From: JBKEBQ01 sp047973225
GTDB lineage: Bacteria > Bacillota_I > Bacilli_A > Erysipelotrichales > Erysipelotrichaceae
Direction of reading: 5' to 3'
Length of the DNA: 64,000 nucleotides
Assembly (NCBI GenBank): GCA_047973225.1
Contig: JBKEBQ010000003.1
Location: forward strand, 1-64,000
The translations under genes were made by a program, and so were the position numbers. Shown one piece after another: positions 1 to 8,438 of the stretch (position 1 is its first letter; each line of letters begins with the position of its first letter). The notes under the pieces were generated by a model. It searched no databases. It worked only from the letters and a program-made list of their open reading frames with translations, and had not been told where the DNA came from.

Positions 1-2
1 AA

Positions 3-140
3 CTGGTATATCTCAGAGTGGTTGAACTGAACGACAAATGGAATGATGGACATATCAGGGATTGGTCAATGGTTATGAATCAGCTTCTCATCAGTCCTGA
101 ATTTGAAAAAAGAGTGAATCAGTTCATCAATGCTAATTAA
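3..140 (+). CDS. C-terminal fragment of a gene entering from the left edge
   Basis: Frame 3 is open from the window edge for 45 codons and ends in TAA at 138-140. The residues are polar and mixed (ending SPEFEKRVNQFINAN), as in a real soluble protein tail. The pattern of a tryptophan-containing loop followed by LLISPEF is loosely like the end of DUF4214-type repeats of secreted Firmicute proteins, but this is only a resemblance. It converges on the minus-strand gene at 197-724. The start and function lie outside the window. Confidence 0.5.
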   Translation: MVYLRVVELNDKWNDGHIRDWSMVMNQLLISPEFEKRVNQFINAN

Positions 141-196
141 TTACTTACACACTTTTATTGACAAAGCCTAAAATACTTCCTCTTAGACTTCCTTGC

Positions 197-724
197 CTAC
201 TTACAAAGCCATTTTTTATATACACCTGTATGTTCTTTTGCTAGATCAGCTAGGTATAATACTTTTGCGCTAATTGCCTCACTATCCATTTGTGATATAT
301 GAAGTACCAAAAGTTCACGCTCATGTTCTCCTGCAGTCACAACATATCCTTCATCAATAATCCGATTTTTAAATTCTTCGAGCTCAATTTCTTTGCTAAA
401 TTCAATTTCATGTTGAATTGGTTTTTCTTCATTTGCATCAAGCACCCCCAATGCAGTAAATGTCGTGTTTGTCAATTCTTGTAGCGCCTTTACTTCTTCT
501 TCACTTAAATGTGGTGTTGTATTTGTTTTTTCATTCGATTCAATATTTCCTGCCTCATCGATATTCATAGGTTTAAACCCTTGTGCTTCGACATTATGTA
601 AGATAATATCTGTATCACTTTCCTCTAATGATTCTTCATCATGTTTTTTAGCAGCTTTGTATGCAATGTATGCCGCTCCTGCTCCAGCACTTAAAAGCGC
701 AAACAGTCCTACTTTTTTTTTCAT
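197..724 (-). CDS. Membrane-anchored hypothetical protein with RraB-like tail
   Basis: A 175-residue protein. Residues 1-25 are a short basic start (MKKK) plus an Ala/Gly-rich hydrophobic helix, so it is probably anchored in the membrane. Residues 26-70 are acidic and low in complexity. The C-terminal 70 residues end in HISQMDSEAISAKVLYLADL followed by AKEHTGVYKKW. This resembles the last strand-helix and the GxYxxW ending of RraB/DUF695-type domains, which regulate RNase E in proteobacteria. I infer that similarity by eye only; no partner RNase is encoded here. The gene stands alone, and the 245 bp upstream should hold its promoter. Confidence 0.6.
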   Translation of the reverse strand: MKKKVGLFALLSAGAGAAYIAYKAAKKHDEESLEESDTDIILHNVEAQGFKPMNIDEAGNIESNEKTNTTPHLSEEEVKALQELTNTTFTALGVLDANEEKPIQHEIEFSKEIELEEFKNRIIDEGYVVTAGEHERELLVLHISQMDSEAISAKVLYLADLAKEHTGVYKKWLCK

Positions 725-970
725 ATGATGTCCTCCGTATTTCCTATATTATATCACAATCTTTCATAATTGTAAGACTTCCTACTATAGAATCATTTTA
801 TTTATATGTGTTGTACTCAAGTAACGCAAAATACAATCACTTTTTCCACCCTATCTTATTTTATATTTCTATTTTCCCTTTAAATTACAGAAATAAACAA
901 GGAATTCCTGCAGCGATTCTCCAACTTATACCTTTTTTTAATGGGAAAGGAATATGTAATATCTTTGCGT
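725..970. other. Intergenic region, nothing recognised
   Basis: An AT-rich 246 bp gap between two minus-strand genes. It should contain the promoter of the 197-724 gene and the end of the methyltransferase transcript. A 23-codon open stretch on the minus strand near 893-965 is hydrophobic at its end but has no start codon with a ribosome site, so I do not call it. Confidence 0.5.
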
Positions 971-1561
971 TTATGAATGATGTTTTTTCACACTAATGGC
1001 AATCCCATCACCTATTTCATAAAAAGTTGTCTTATATTCTTCGCTCTGTTTCAAAAAATCAATATATCGTCTTATTTTTGTGACGAGTTGTCTTGTATTA
1101 CGGTTTTGAATTCGCATTTTTGTATCCACCATTCCATGAAATTTTAAATTGTCGCTTAAAATACTTCCTTTTGGCTGTAAATGTTTTTGATAACGCTCAA
1201 AAAATTTTATATATTGTGCTTTTGCGGCATCAATAAAAATAAAATCATACATATCTGTCGTCGTCCATGTTAAAGCATCGCTGAAAACAACCTGTATACG
1301 ATTGTCTAAACCTGCTTTTTTTACATTTTCACAAGCCTTGATGTAGCGATTTTCATCCCGTTCAATGGTGGTAATTTGGATGTTTTTTGAGAGCATTGCC
1401 ATTCGTATGGCAGAGTAGCCAATAGCACTTCCAATTTCTAAAATATTCGTATATTTATAAGCACTTATGTGTGCGAGAAGAAAACTAAGCCCTGTTGATT
1501 CCATGATCGGAACTCTGTGCTCTTTTGCATATTCTTGCATTTCGTTAATTAAATCTTCCAT
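971..1561 (-). CDS. trmR: SAM-dependent O-methyltransferase, TrmR-like (tRNA wobble uridine)
   Basis: A 196-residue class I methyltransferase of the O-methyltransferase 3 family. Motif I is ILEIGSAIGYSAIRMA (about residues 40-55), the acidic adenosine-binding residue is in ITTIERDE, and the metal-site motif is FIFIDAAKAQY (about 107-117), followed by LSDNLKFHG. Bacillus TrmR (YrrM) methylates 5-hydroxyuridine at position 34 of tRNA. The start ATG is weakly supported: the best ribosome site (AAAGGA) lies about 15 bases upstream and the frame is open beyond it without an ATG, GTG or TTG. The gene is downstream of rplQ and separated from it by a terminator. Small-molecule O-methyltransferase is the alternative. 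Confidence 0.75.
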   Translation of the reverse strand: MEDLINEMQEYAKEHRVPIMESTGLSFLLAHISAYKYTNILEIGSAIGYSAIRMAMLSKNIQITTIERDENRYIKACENVKKAGLDNRIQVVFSDALTWTTTDMYDFIFIDAAKAQYIKFFERYQKHLQPKGSILSDNLKFHGMVDTKMRIQNRNTRQLVTKIRRYIDFLKQSEEYKTTFYEIGDGIAISVKKHHS

Positions 1562-1640
1562 ATGTAGCTCGTCTATATCCTTTCCACCGGCTTGGTTTTA
1601 TGTATTTATAATACAATCGCAACGATTCGTCCACTCAAAA

Positions 1641-1663
1641 AAAGGAAACAAGATGTTTCCTTT
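1641..1663 (-). terminator. Terminator after rplQ
   Basis: Minus strand: a 9-bp perfect stem AAAGGAAAC/GTTTCCTTT with a 5-base loop, followed by a T run. It ends the S10-spc-alpha super-operon. Confidence 0.85.
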
Positions 1664-1674
1664 TACCGTTTTCC

Positions 1675-2040
1675 TTATTTTACCAATTGCACGATTGCCA
1701 TTGTAGCATTATCACCACGACGGTTTCCCGTTTTTACAACCCTTGTATATCCACCATTACGATCTTTATACATTGGTCCAATTTCCGTAAATAATTTTTG
1801 TAGAGCAGTTTGTCCACTTTCATCATTTGCAACAACATCTCTTACATATGAAGCAGCTTGACGACGCGCATGTAAATCACCACGTTTTGCGAGAGTGATT
1901 AGCTTTTCAACAACAGAACTTATTTCTTTTGCTTTCATTTCTGTTGTTTCAATGCTTTCATTGATAATGACAGAAGTAGCTAAATTTCTAAGCATCGCTT
2001 TACGATGATCTGCTGTGCGTCCTAATTTACGATTTCTCAT
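1675..2040 (-). CDS. rplQ: 50S ribosomal protein L17
   Basis: A 121-residue protein starting MRNRKLGRTADHRKAMLRNL, the hallmark of L17, and of normal bacterial length. L17 binds 23S rRNA near the exit-tunnel side of the large subunit. It is the last gene of the alpha operon, 20 bases after rpoA, with a strong AGGAGG site. A terminator follows directly. Confidence 0.97.
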   Translation of the reverse strand: MRNRKLGRTADHRKAMLRNLATSVIINESIETTEMKAKEISSVVEKLITLAKRGDLHARRQAASYVRDVVANDESGQTALQKLFTEIGPMYKDRNGGYTRVVKTGNRRGDNATMAIVQLVK

Positions 2041-2060
2041 ACGACTTATCCTCCTATATC

Positions 2061-3020
2061 TTATTCATAAGATTTGAAGCTAAGCCCCAAATCATAAATT
2101 TTATTTTTAACTTCTTTTAATGATTTCTTACCAAGATTCCTTACGCGCATCATTTCATCTTCCGTTTTTTGTGTCAGTTCTTCAACAGTTTGAATCCCTG
2201 CACGTTTTAAACAGTTATATGAACGAACAGATAAATCTAAGTCTTCAATCATCATAACCAAGCCTTTATTCACAACTTCACCTTGAACTTCTTTCATGAC
2301 ATTTTCCATGTCATTTACTTGTTCATGAACATTTGTTAATAATTCTAAGTGATCCATTAAAATTTTAGAACCTAACGCGACAGATTCTTGTGGCGTGATA
2401 GATCCATCTGTCCATATTTCTAAGGTTACCTTATCATATGAAGCATCTTGACCTACACGAGTTGGTTCGACATTATAAGAAACCCGATCAATTGGTGTAT
2501 AGATTGAATCTGTGTAAATCGTTCCCAATGGTTGATTTGCACTTTGGTGAATGCGTTTGTTTTGTTCAGCACTCACATATCCTCTACCTTGATTTGCTTG
2601 CAACTCCATATCCAGTGCAGCTTTTTCTTCTAATGTACAAATGTATAAATCTTTGTTTAATATTTCCACACCATCGGGACATATAATATCAGAAGCCAAA
2701 ACCTCTCCATGCCCGCTTTTTGATATTCTAAGTGTATGAATCTCATCGTCCTCCACACTAAGAATCAAATTTTTAAGATTTAAAATAATTGATGTGACAT
2801 CTTCTTTCACTCCTGGAATTGCTGTAAACTCGTGGAATACACCTTCCACTTTAATTGAGAATATAGCTCCTCCTGGTAAGGAAGATAATAAAACACGTCT
2901 CAATGCATTTCCTATAGTTGTTCCAAACCCTCTTTCCAGAGGTTCAATAACAAATTTTCCATAATTATCAGAATCAATAAATTCTTTTACTTCAAATTGT
3001 GCACGTTCAAATTTTTGCAT
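2061..3020 (-). CDS. rpoA: DNA-directed RNA polymerase subunit alpha
   Basis: A 319-residue protein of normal length. The N-terminal domain (residues 1-230) nucleates assembly of beta and beta-prime; it contains TTIGNALRRVLLSSLPG. A linker leads to the C-terminal domain (about 245-315) with DLSVRSYNCLKRAGI and RVRNLGKKSLKEV, the helix-hairpin-helix that contacts UP elements and activators. The ribosome site GAGGAGG lies 8-9 bases before the ATG. It sits between rpsK and rplQ as in other bacteria. Confidence 0.98.
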   Translation of the reverse strand: MQKFERAQFEVKEFIDSDNYGKFVIEPLERGFGTTIGNALRRVLLSSLPGGAIFSIKVEGVFHEFTAIPGVKEDVTSIILNLKNLILSVEDDEIHTLRISKSGHGEVLASDIICPDGVEILNKDLYICTLEEKAALDMELQANQGRGYVSAEQNKRIHQSANQPLGTIYTDSIYTPIDRVSYNVEPTRVGQDASYDKVTLEIWTDGSITPQESVALGSKILMDHLELLTNVHEQVNDMENVMKEVQGEVVNKGLVMMIEDLDLSVRSYNCLKRAGIQTVEELTQKTEDEMMRVRNLGKKSLKEVKNKIYDLGLSFKSYE

Positions 3021-3050
3021 TTCGATTACCTCCTCATTGTTTATCTGTCA

Positions 3051-3446
3051 TTATCCACGTGGTCGTTTGGGTGGGCGACATCCATTATGAGGAATAGGGG
3101 TAACATCATTGATCATTGTTATTTCTAATCCTGCAATTTGAAGCGCTCTAACCGCTGCTTCACGTCCCGGTCCTGGACCTTTAACGTTTACTGCAACACT
3201 CTTCATTCCATTTTCCATAGCAGCTTTTCCAGCCGCTTCACCAGCTTGTTGAGCCGCATATGGAGTAGATTTACGTGAACCTTTAAACCCTAACGCGCCA
3301 GCGCTTGACCATGCCACTGCGTTTCCTGCTTCATCACTAATGGTAACGATGGTATTGTTAAATGTTGAATGGATATGTGCCCATCCTTTAGGGATATTCT
3401 TCTTAATACGACGTTTACGTGATGTACCTTTTTTTACTTGAGCCAT
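3051..3446 (-). CDS. rpsK: 30S ribosomal protein S11
   Basis: A 131-residue S11, starting MAQVKKGTSRKRR and ending with the conserved NGCRPPKRPRG. It lies on the platform of the small subunit near the mRNA exit. An ATG two codons further upstream (3452) sits only three bases from GGAGG, while the ATG at 3446 is nine bases away, so I choose 3446. Confidence 0.96.
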   Translation of the reverse strand: MAQVKKGTSRKRRIKKNIPKGWAHIHSTFNNTIVTISDEAGNAVAWSSAGALGFKGSRKSTPYAAQQAGEAAGKAAMENGMKSVAVNVKGPGPGREAAVRALQIAGLEITMINDVTPIPHNGCRPPKRPRG

Positions 3447-3460
3447 TTTCATCTACCTCC

Positions 3461-3826
3461 TTACTTCTTCTTATTCGCCACTGTACGAACAGGACCTTTT
3501 CTGGTACGTGCATTTGTCTTTGTACGTTGTCCACGAACAGGCAGCCCTCTTCTATGACGAATTCCACGATAAGAAGCAATTTCCATCAAACGTTTCACGT
3601 TTAATTGTGTCTCGCGACGCAAATCACCTTCTACCTTAATTTCATCAATTTCTTTACGAATTTTTGTTAATTGTTCTTCACTTAAATCTTTTACACGCAC
3701 ATTAGCATCTACGCCAACATTAGCCAAAACTTTTTCAGCGGTTGTGCGTCCAATACCATAAATATACGTTAACGATACTACTACACGCTTATCACGTGGA
3801 ATATCTACACCTGCAATACGAGCCAT
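3461..3826 (-). CDS. rpsM: 30S ribosomal protein S13
   Basis: A 121-residue S13 (MARIAGVDIPRDKR, GIGRTTAEKVL, basic tail with RGQRTKTNARTRKGP). It is in the head of the 30S subunit and contacts the P-site tRNA and bridge B1. AGGAG stands nine bases before the ATG. Length and order (rpmJ-rpsM-rpsK) are standard. Confidence 0.97.
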   Translation of the reverse strand: MARIAGVDIPRDKRVVVSLTYIYGIGRTTAEKVLANVGVDANVRVKDLSEEQLTKIRKEIDEIKVEGDLRRETQLNVKRLMEIASYRGIRHRRGLPVRGQRTKTNARTRKGPVRTVANKKK

Positions 3827-3838
3827 ATGTTTCTTCTC

Positions 3839-3952
3839 CTATCCTTGTCTTTGTTTGTGTTTAGGGTTCTCACAAATCACCATAACACGACCTTTTCTTT
3901 TAATAATGCGACATTTATCGCACATTGGCTTAACTGATGGTCTTACTTTCAT
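3839..3952 (-). CDS. rpmJ: 50S ribosomal protein L36
   Basis: A 37-residue protein, MKVRPSVKPMCDKCRIIKRK and so on, ending NPKHKQRQG. The residues C11, C14, C27 and H32 form the zinc site of the zinc-binding (C+) form of L36. AGGAGG lies 10 bases before the ATG. It sits between infA and rpsM, the conserved place. Confidence 0.96.
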   Translation of the reverse strand: MKVRPSVKPMCDKCRIIKRKGRVMVICENPKHKQRQG

Positions 3953-3978
3953 CTTTATTAGTCCTCCTATCCGTCTTA

Positions 3979-4197
3979 CTACTTATGACGGAATGTAATG
4001 CGCCCACGTGTTAAATCATAAGGTGAAATTTCTACGGTAACGCGATCACCTGGTAAAATGCGAATGTAATGCATACGGATTTTACCAGAAACGTGAGCTA
4101 AGATCTCATGTCCGTTCTCTAATTTCACTTTGAACATTGCATTGGGAAGTGTATCCACAATTTTCCCATCAATTTCAATAACGTCTTGTTTTGCCAC
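3979..4197 (-). CDS. infA: Translation initiation factor IF-1 (GTG start)
   Basis: A 72-residue OB-fold protein (MAKQDVIEIDGKIVDTLPNA, HVSGKIRMHYIRILPGDRV) that binds the 30S A site during initiation. The start codon is GTG at 4197, placed directly after the map stop codon TAA (4198-4200). The site GGAGG, eight bases before it, lies inside the end of map, so translation is likely coupled. Confidence 0.97.
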   Translation of the reverse strand: MAKQDVIEIDGKIVDTLPNAMFKVKLENGHEILAHVSGKIRMHYIRILPGDRVTVEISPYDLTRGRITFRHK

Positions 4198-4968
4198 TTA
4201 TTTATCCTCCACATCATTATGTAATGTTGTTAATATTTCACATCCATCTTCACGAACGACAATCGTATGTTCATAATGCGCTGACATTGATCCATCTGCA
4301 CTTACAACACTCCAATTATCATCCAACACCTTCGTCTGTGGCCGACCAGCCTGCACCATTGGTTCAATTGCCAAGCACATCCCACTTTTCAGCTTTACGC
4401 CAAATCCCGGTTTACCAAAATTTGGTACTGATGGATCCTCATGAACTTCACTACCGATTCCATGTCCCGTGTAGTCTCGGGGAACAGAAAATCCATAACT
4501 ATGAACATGTGTTTCAATTGCGTGCGAAATATCACTCAATCGATTATGCGCTTTTGCTTGTTTTAATCCTTCATATAAAGATTCTTCTGTTGCCTTTAAT
4601 AGACGTGCATTTTCATCACTAATCTCACCAACAGGATACGTCCATGCCGAATCTCCATGATACCCTTTATAACAAGCGCCAATATCAATTGCTAAAATAT
4701 CGCCTTCTTTTAATACAACTTTACTACTAGGAAAACCATGTACTAACACGTTATTCAATGACATACAACATGTGCTTGGAAAGCCATACAATCCTTTGAA
4801 AGAAGGGGTTGCATCATTTGCTAGGATAACATCCTCACAAATTTGATTCAATGTTTTTGTCGAAACTCCCGGACGGATCGCTGCTTTTGCTGCTTGATGC
4901 GCAAGTGCAACAATTCTTCCAGCTTCTCTCATAAATTCGATTTCTCGCTCAGATTTGCATGTAATCAT
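4198..4968 (-). CDS. map: Methionine aminopeptidase, type I
   Basis: A 256-residue enzyme that removes the initiator methionine. The pita-bread-fold metal ligands are visible: IDIGACYKGYHGDSAWTY (two Asp), GHGIGSEVHEDPSVPNF (His) and the two Glu in AIEPMVQAG and HYEHTIVV. There is no zinc-finger extension, so it is type Ia. The ATG overlaps the adk stop codon (ATGA), and its own stop abuts infA: the tight adk-map-infA coupling of the spc operon. Confidence 0.97.
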   Translation of the reverse strand: MITCKSEREIEFMREAGRIVALAHQAAKAAIRPGVSTKTLNQICEDVILANDATPSFKGLYGFPSTCCMSLNNVLVHGFPSSKVVLKEGDILAIDIGACYKGYHGDSAWTYPVGEISDENARLLKATEESLYEGLKQAKAHNRLSDISHAIETHVHSYGFSVPRDYTGHGIGSEVHEDPSVPNFGKPGFGVKLKSGMCLAIEPMVQAGRPQTKVLDDNWSVVSADGSMSAHYEHTIVVREDGCEILTTLHNDVEDK

Positions 4969-5609
4969 TCGCTGCTACCCAAAGCATTCATGATGTCATT
5001 CCAAACTGCATCTTGTGTCTGATCCGCATTGATTGTAATTACTTTCGTTTGATAATATTCCAAAATTTCCTCGGCATTTTTTGTATATTCATCAAGACGA
5101 ATTTTTAAACTTTCAATGGTATCATCTTTTCTTTGGTAAAGCATACCTCCACATACATCACAAACATCTTTCTCTTTAGAAGGATGATAGTGAATGTGAT
5201 AAATGCTACCACAAACTTTGCATATACGACGACCGGTAATTCTGGGTGCCAATTTTTCAAACGGAATATCCAGGTTTAAGATTACATGAATTTCCAAATC
5301 ACTACCTTTTACCAATTCGTCAAACGCTTTTGCTTGATTGAGGGTTCTTGGATAACCATCCAATAAATATCCATTACCCAAATCTTGTTTTTCAATAAAA
5401 CTTTTTACCATAGGGTTTGTGACTTCATCTGGAACAAGCAAACCTTGATCCATATATGCTTTTGCTTGTAACCCTAAAGGCGTTCCTTTAGCCATTTCAC
5501 TACGGAAGATATCTCCCGTAGATATATGCAATGACTTGAAATGTGTAACGATTTTTGTAGACATGCTTCCTTTACCAGCACCAGGTCCACCCATAATCAA
5601 TATATTCAT
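4965..5609 (-). CDS. adk: Adenylate kinase, zinc-type LID
   Basis: A 214-residue kinase that equilibrates ATP, ADP and AMP. The P-loop is GGPGAGKGSMST (residues 7-18), the AMP site has STGDIFR, and YLLDGYPRT is the conserved core. The LID has four cysteines (CKVC about 126-129 and CDVC about 149-152), the structural-zinc form of Gram-positive enzymes. The ATG lies just after the secY stop codon with only a weak ribosome site, suggesting coupling. Confidence 0.97.
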   Translation of the reverse strand: MNILIMGGPGAGKGSMSTKIVTHFKSLHISTGDIFRSEMAKGTPLGLQAKAYMDQGLLVPDEVTNPMVKSFIEKQDLGNGYLLDGYPRTLNQAKAFDELVKGSDLEIHVILNLDIPFEKLAPRITGRRICKVCGSIYHIHYHPSKEKDVCDVCGGMLYQRKDDTIESLKIRLDEYTKNAEEILEYYQTKVITINADQTQDAVWNDIMNALGSSE

Positions 5610-5611
5610 AA

Positions 5612-6922
5612 CTATTTACCTATTCCCAAGAAACCTTTATATGACTTCGTTGTCAATTGCCCTTTCAGTTGTGACACAGTTTCTAATGCAACCCCTACAA
5701 CAATAATCATACCTGTTCCACCAAAACGAATGGTTGTTGGAAGATTAGGAATAACCATTGGTGCAATATGTGGCATCAATGCAATAAACACCAATACCGT
5801 TGCTCCTAAAACAGTAATTCTTGAAAGAACCTTATTGATATAATCTTTGGTTTCTTTGCCTGGGCGCACGCCAGGAATATACGTTCCTGATTTGCTTAAG
5901 TTATCTGAAATCTTTTCTGGATCAACCGTTAATCGCGTATAAAAGAATGTGAATAAAAACGTTAGAATTCCATAGATGATAACAGAAGGAAGACTTTGTA
6001 GTCCCATCCAGTTTTCCATCGCATTCGTAACACCATTCGCTTCAATCCAATTGTTTTGTACCAATAAGCGAGCAATCTGTAAAGGTGCCATCATAACTGA
6101 TGATGCAAAAATGACAGGAATTACACTTGCTGAATTTATCTTTAATGGTAAATAATTCATTTCACGTGAATTTTTTTGTACCGTACTTGAAGTATATTGA
6201 ATTGGTATTTTTCGAATTGCGGTATTTGTAAATACAACCAAAACAATAATCAACAAATAAATAGCTACAAAACCTGCAAAGGTAAGTAAACCACTAAACA
6301 ATGCACTCCCCTTTAATCCAGTTGTTAATACAGAAAACGCCGATGAGAATTGATACGGTAATTTTGAAACAATTCCCGCAAAAATAATCATTGAAACTCC
6401 ATTTCCAATTCCATGCATCGAAATTCGATCTGCAATCCATAACAAGAACATCGTTCCAGCAGTAAAGACAACTGTTACATAGAGAAAGCCTGAAAGACTG
6501 TCATTTAATAAAATTTCTTGAGACTCTGAATTTAACATCATCACTGTTGTATAGGATTGCACAAAACATAAAATCAATCCTAAATAACGCGTATACTTAT
6601 CCAATACTTTACGTCCTGTTTGACCTGATTTTGATAGCTCTGTAAAGTGAGGTATTACATCCATCGACAACAATTGAATAATAATCGATGCGGTAATATA
6701 AGGACCAATACCCAAAGAGAAAATAGATAATTGGTCAAGTGCTCCTCCACCCAACAATTGCATCATTGTTAATAAGTCATTGGAACCTGTAGTAATGTTT
6801 GGGGCTGTGTTAGGAACCGGAATTGACGATCCAATACTATAAACGAAAAACATGGCTAATGTAAAGAGTATCTTCTTGCGAATTTCTTTATTCTGAAAAA
6901 ATCTTACAAAAGTTGTCATCAT
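5612..6922 (-). CDS. secY: Preprotein translocase subunit SecY
   Basis: A 436-residue protein with ten membrane helices, the channel of the Sec translocon. Recognisable parts are YSIGSSIPVPN at the start, the plug region with GGGALDQLSIFSLGIGPYIT, and NLSKSGTYIPGVRPGKET near helix 8. Its partner secE is at 52,197-52,379; no secG was seen. GAGG stands 10 bases before the first of two ATGs. Confidence 0.97.
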   Translation of the reverse strand: MMTTFVRFFQNKEIRKKILFTLAMFFVYSIGSSIPVPNTAPNITTGSNDLLTMMQLLGGGALDQLSIFSLGIGPYITASIIIQLLSMDVIPHFTELSKSGQTGRKVLDKYTRYLGLILCFVQSYTTVMMLNSESQEILLNDSLSGFLYVTVVFTAGTMFLLWIADRISMHGIGNGVSMIIFAGIVSKLPYQFSSAFSVLTTGLKGSALFSGLLTFAGFVAIYLLIIVLVVFTNTAIRKIPIQYTSSTVQKNSREMNYLPLKINSASVIPVIFASSVMMAPLQIARLLVQNNWIEANGVTNAMENWMGLQSLPSVIIYGILTFLFTFFYTRLTVDPEKISDNLSKSGTYIPGVRPGKETKDYINKVLSRITVLGATVLVFIALMPHIAPMVIPNLPTTIRFGGTGMIIVVGVALETVSQLKGQLTTKSYKGFLGIGK

Positions 6923-6924
6923 AA

Positions 6925-7365
6925 TTAGATAACCTCTGCTTTTCCGCCTGCTTTTTCGATTACTGCAACGGCAGATTTAGAAAATTTATTAGCTTTTATA
7001 GTTAACTTCTTTTCTAGATCCCCTTGTCCTAGAATCTTCACTCCATGTAACTCTTTCCCAACCATTCCTGTTTCAATTAGTAATTCTGGTGTAACAACAA
7101 CACCATCCTCAAATTTATTCAATGCCTCTACATTCACAATCGCAAATTCCTTACGGTTGAAGTTTGTAAAACCACGTTTTGGTAATCTTCTTGCAAGTGG
7201 TGTTTGTCCACCTTCAAAACCTAAACGAACGCCCCCGCCAGATCTAGCATTTTGTCCTTTATGTCCTTTTCCTGCCGTTTTACCAGTTCCAGATGCGTGT
7301 CCACGTCCTAGACGTTTTTTACTTTTACGAGCACCATCTGTATATTTCATTTCATGTAATTTCAT
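6925..7365 (-). CDS. rplO: 50S ribosomal protein L15
   Basis: A 146-residue L15 (MKLHEMKYTDGARKSKKRLG, then glycine-rich RGHASGTGKTAGKGHKGQNA and GFEGGQTPL). It binds 23S rRNA domain II. It directly follows rpsE with an 11-bp gap; the rpmD gene that normally lies between them is absent. AGGAGG is seven bases from the ATG. Confidence 0.97.
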   Translation of the reverse strand: MKLHEMKYTDGARKSKKRLGRGHASGTGKTAGKGHKGQNARSGGGVRLGFEGGQTPLARRLPKRGFTNFNRKEFAIVNVEALNKFEDGVVVTPELLIETGMVGKELHGVKILGQGDLEKKLTIKANKFSKSAVAVIEKAGGKAEVI

Positions 7366-7376
7366 ATGGTTGCCTC

Positions 7377-8051
7377 CTATCCACGAATCTCTTCAATACT
7401 TAGTCCACGAAGACGAGCAACGTCTTCTTCTGTCTTTAACTCTTTGATTGCTTCCATAGTTGCACGCACCATGTTAATTGGTGTACGTGAACCAAGACAT
7501 TTTGTTAATACATCTTTAATTCCTGCCACTTCCAATACATCACGGATTGCACCACCAGCAATAACTCCAGTACCTTCTGAAGCGGGGCGTAAGAACACAC
7601 TACCAGCTCCATAGTTACCTGTAATTTCATGAGGAATGGTTGATCCTACTGTTGGAATAACAACTAGGTTCTTTTTCGCATCCTCAATTCCTTTTTTAAT
7701 TGCATCTGGAACTTCATTTGCTTTTCCCGTTCCAAATCCAACACGACCCTTACCATCTCCAATGACAACAAGTGCTGCAAAGCGGAAACGACGTCCCCCT
7801 TTTACTACTTTTGTTACACGATTAATCGAAACAACACGTTCTTCAAATTCTTTTGCAGGACGTTCTCTTCTTGGACGACGATTCCCGCCATAATTACGAT
7901 CGTTGTTTCTTCTTTGATTTGTATTCGCCTGTCTAGCAGCTGGTTTTCCTGCATCCTTTGTTTGGGGAGCAGGTGCAGCAGCTGGAGTTGCTTCTACTTT
8001 TGTTTCTTCAGTTTTTTGTACAACTGTTTCTTCTAGCTTTTTTTCTTCCAT
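7377..8051 (-). CDS. rpsE: 30S ribosomal protein S5 with long N-terminal extension
   Basis: A 224-residue S5; the usual length is about 165. The conserved protein begins near residue 68 (EFEERVVSINRVTKVVKGGR) and holds the double-stranded RNA-binding fold and the VGFGTGKANEVPDAI loop. The first 65 residues are an extra tail: acidic, then Ala/Pro-rich, then Asn/Arg-rich (RRNNDRNYGGNRRPRRERP). A strong GGAGGAGG site before the ATG at 8051 shows the long start is used. S5 lines the mRNA entry channel with S3 and S4. Confidence 0.97.
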   Translation of the reverse strand: MEEKKLEETVVQKTEETKVEATPAAAPAPQTKDAGKPAARQANTNQRRNNDRNYGGNRRPRRERPAKEFEERVVSINRVTKVVKGGRRFRFAALVVIGDGKGRVGFGTGKANEVPDAIKKGIEDAKKNLVVIPTVGSTIPHEITGNYGAGSVFLRPASEGTGVIAGGAIRDVLEVAGIKDVLTKCLGSRTPINMVRATMEAIKELKTEEDVARLRGLSIEEIRG

Positions 8052-8063
8052 TGTGACCTCCTC

Positions 8064-8420
8064 CTAAAATGTAAGCCCAGCATCACGTGCTGCTTCGGCC
8101 AATGCTTTTACGCGTCCGTGGTAAATATATCCACCACGATCAAATACAACATTTTCTATTTTTGCTTTTTTTGCTAATTTTGCAATTTCTTCACCAACTT
8201 TACTAGCTGCTTCCATGTTTCCACCATTTTTTAATTTCAGTGAAACACTGCTTGCAGCTACTAATGTTTTCCCATTCACATCATCAATAATTTGTGCATG
8301 AATGTTCATGTTAGAACGAAAGACATTTAAACGTGGGCATTCTGGAGTTCCACTAACTTTAGTACGAACACGATCATGACGACGTTTGCGTTCCATATTT
8401 CTATCAGTTTTCTTAATCAT
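8064..8420 (-). CDS. rplR: 50S ribosomal protein L18
   Basis: A 118-residue L18 (RKRRHDRVRTKVSGTPECPR, RSNMNIHAQIIDD, YHGRVKALAEAARDAGL). It binds 5S rRNA in the central protuberance. Normal length, standard position between rplF and rpsE. Confidence 0.97.
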   Translation of the reverse strand: MIKKTDRNMERKRRHDRVRTKVSGTPECPRLNVFRSNMNIHAQIIDDVNGKTLVAASSVSLKLKNGGNMEAASKVGEEIAKLAKKAKIENVVFDRGGYIYHGRVKALAEAARDAGLTF

Positions 8421-8438
8421 ATGTTATACTCCTTCCCA

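Noticed and set aside
661..996. 111-codon open frame on the plus strand
   Set aside because: It runs antisense to the start of the 197-724 gene and through AT-rich intergenic DNA, with no ribosome site and no family-like sequence.
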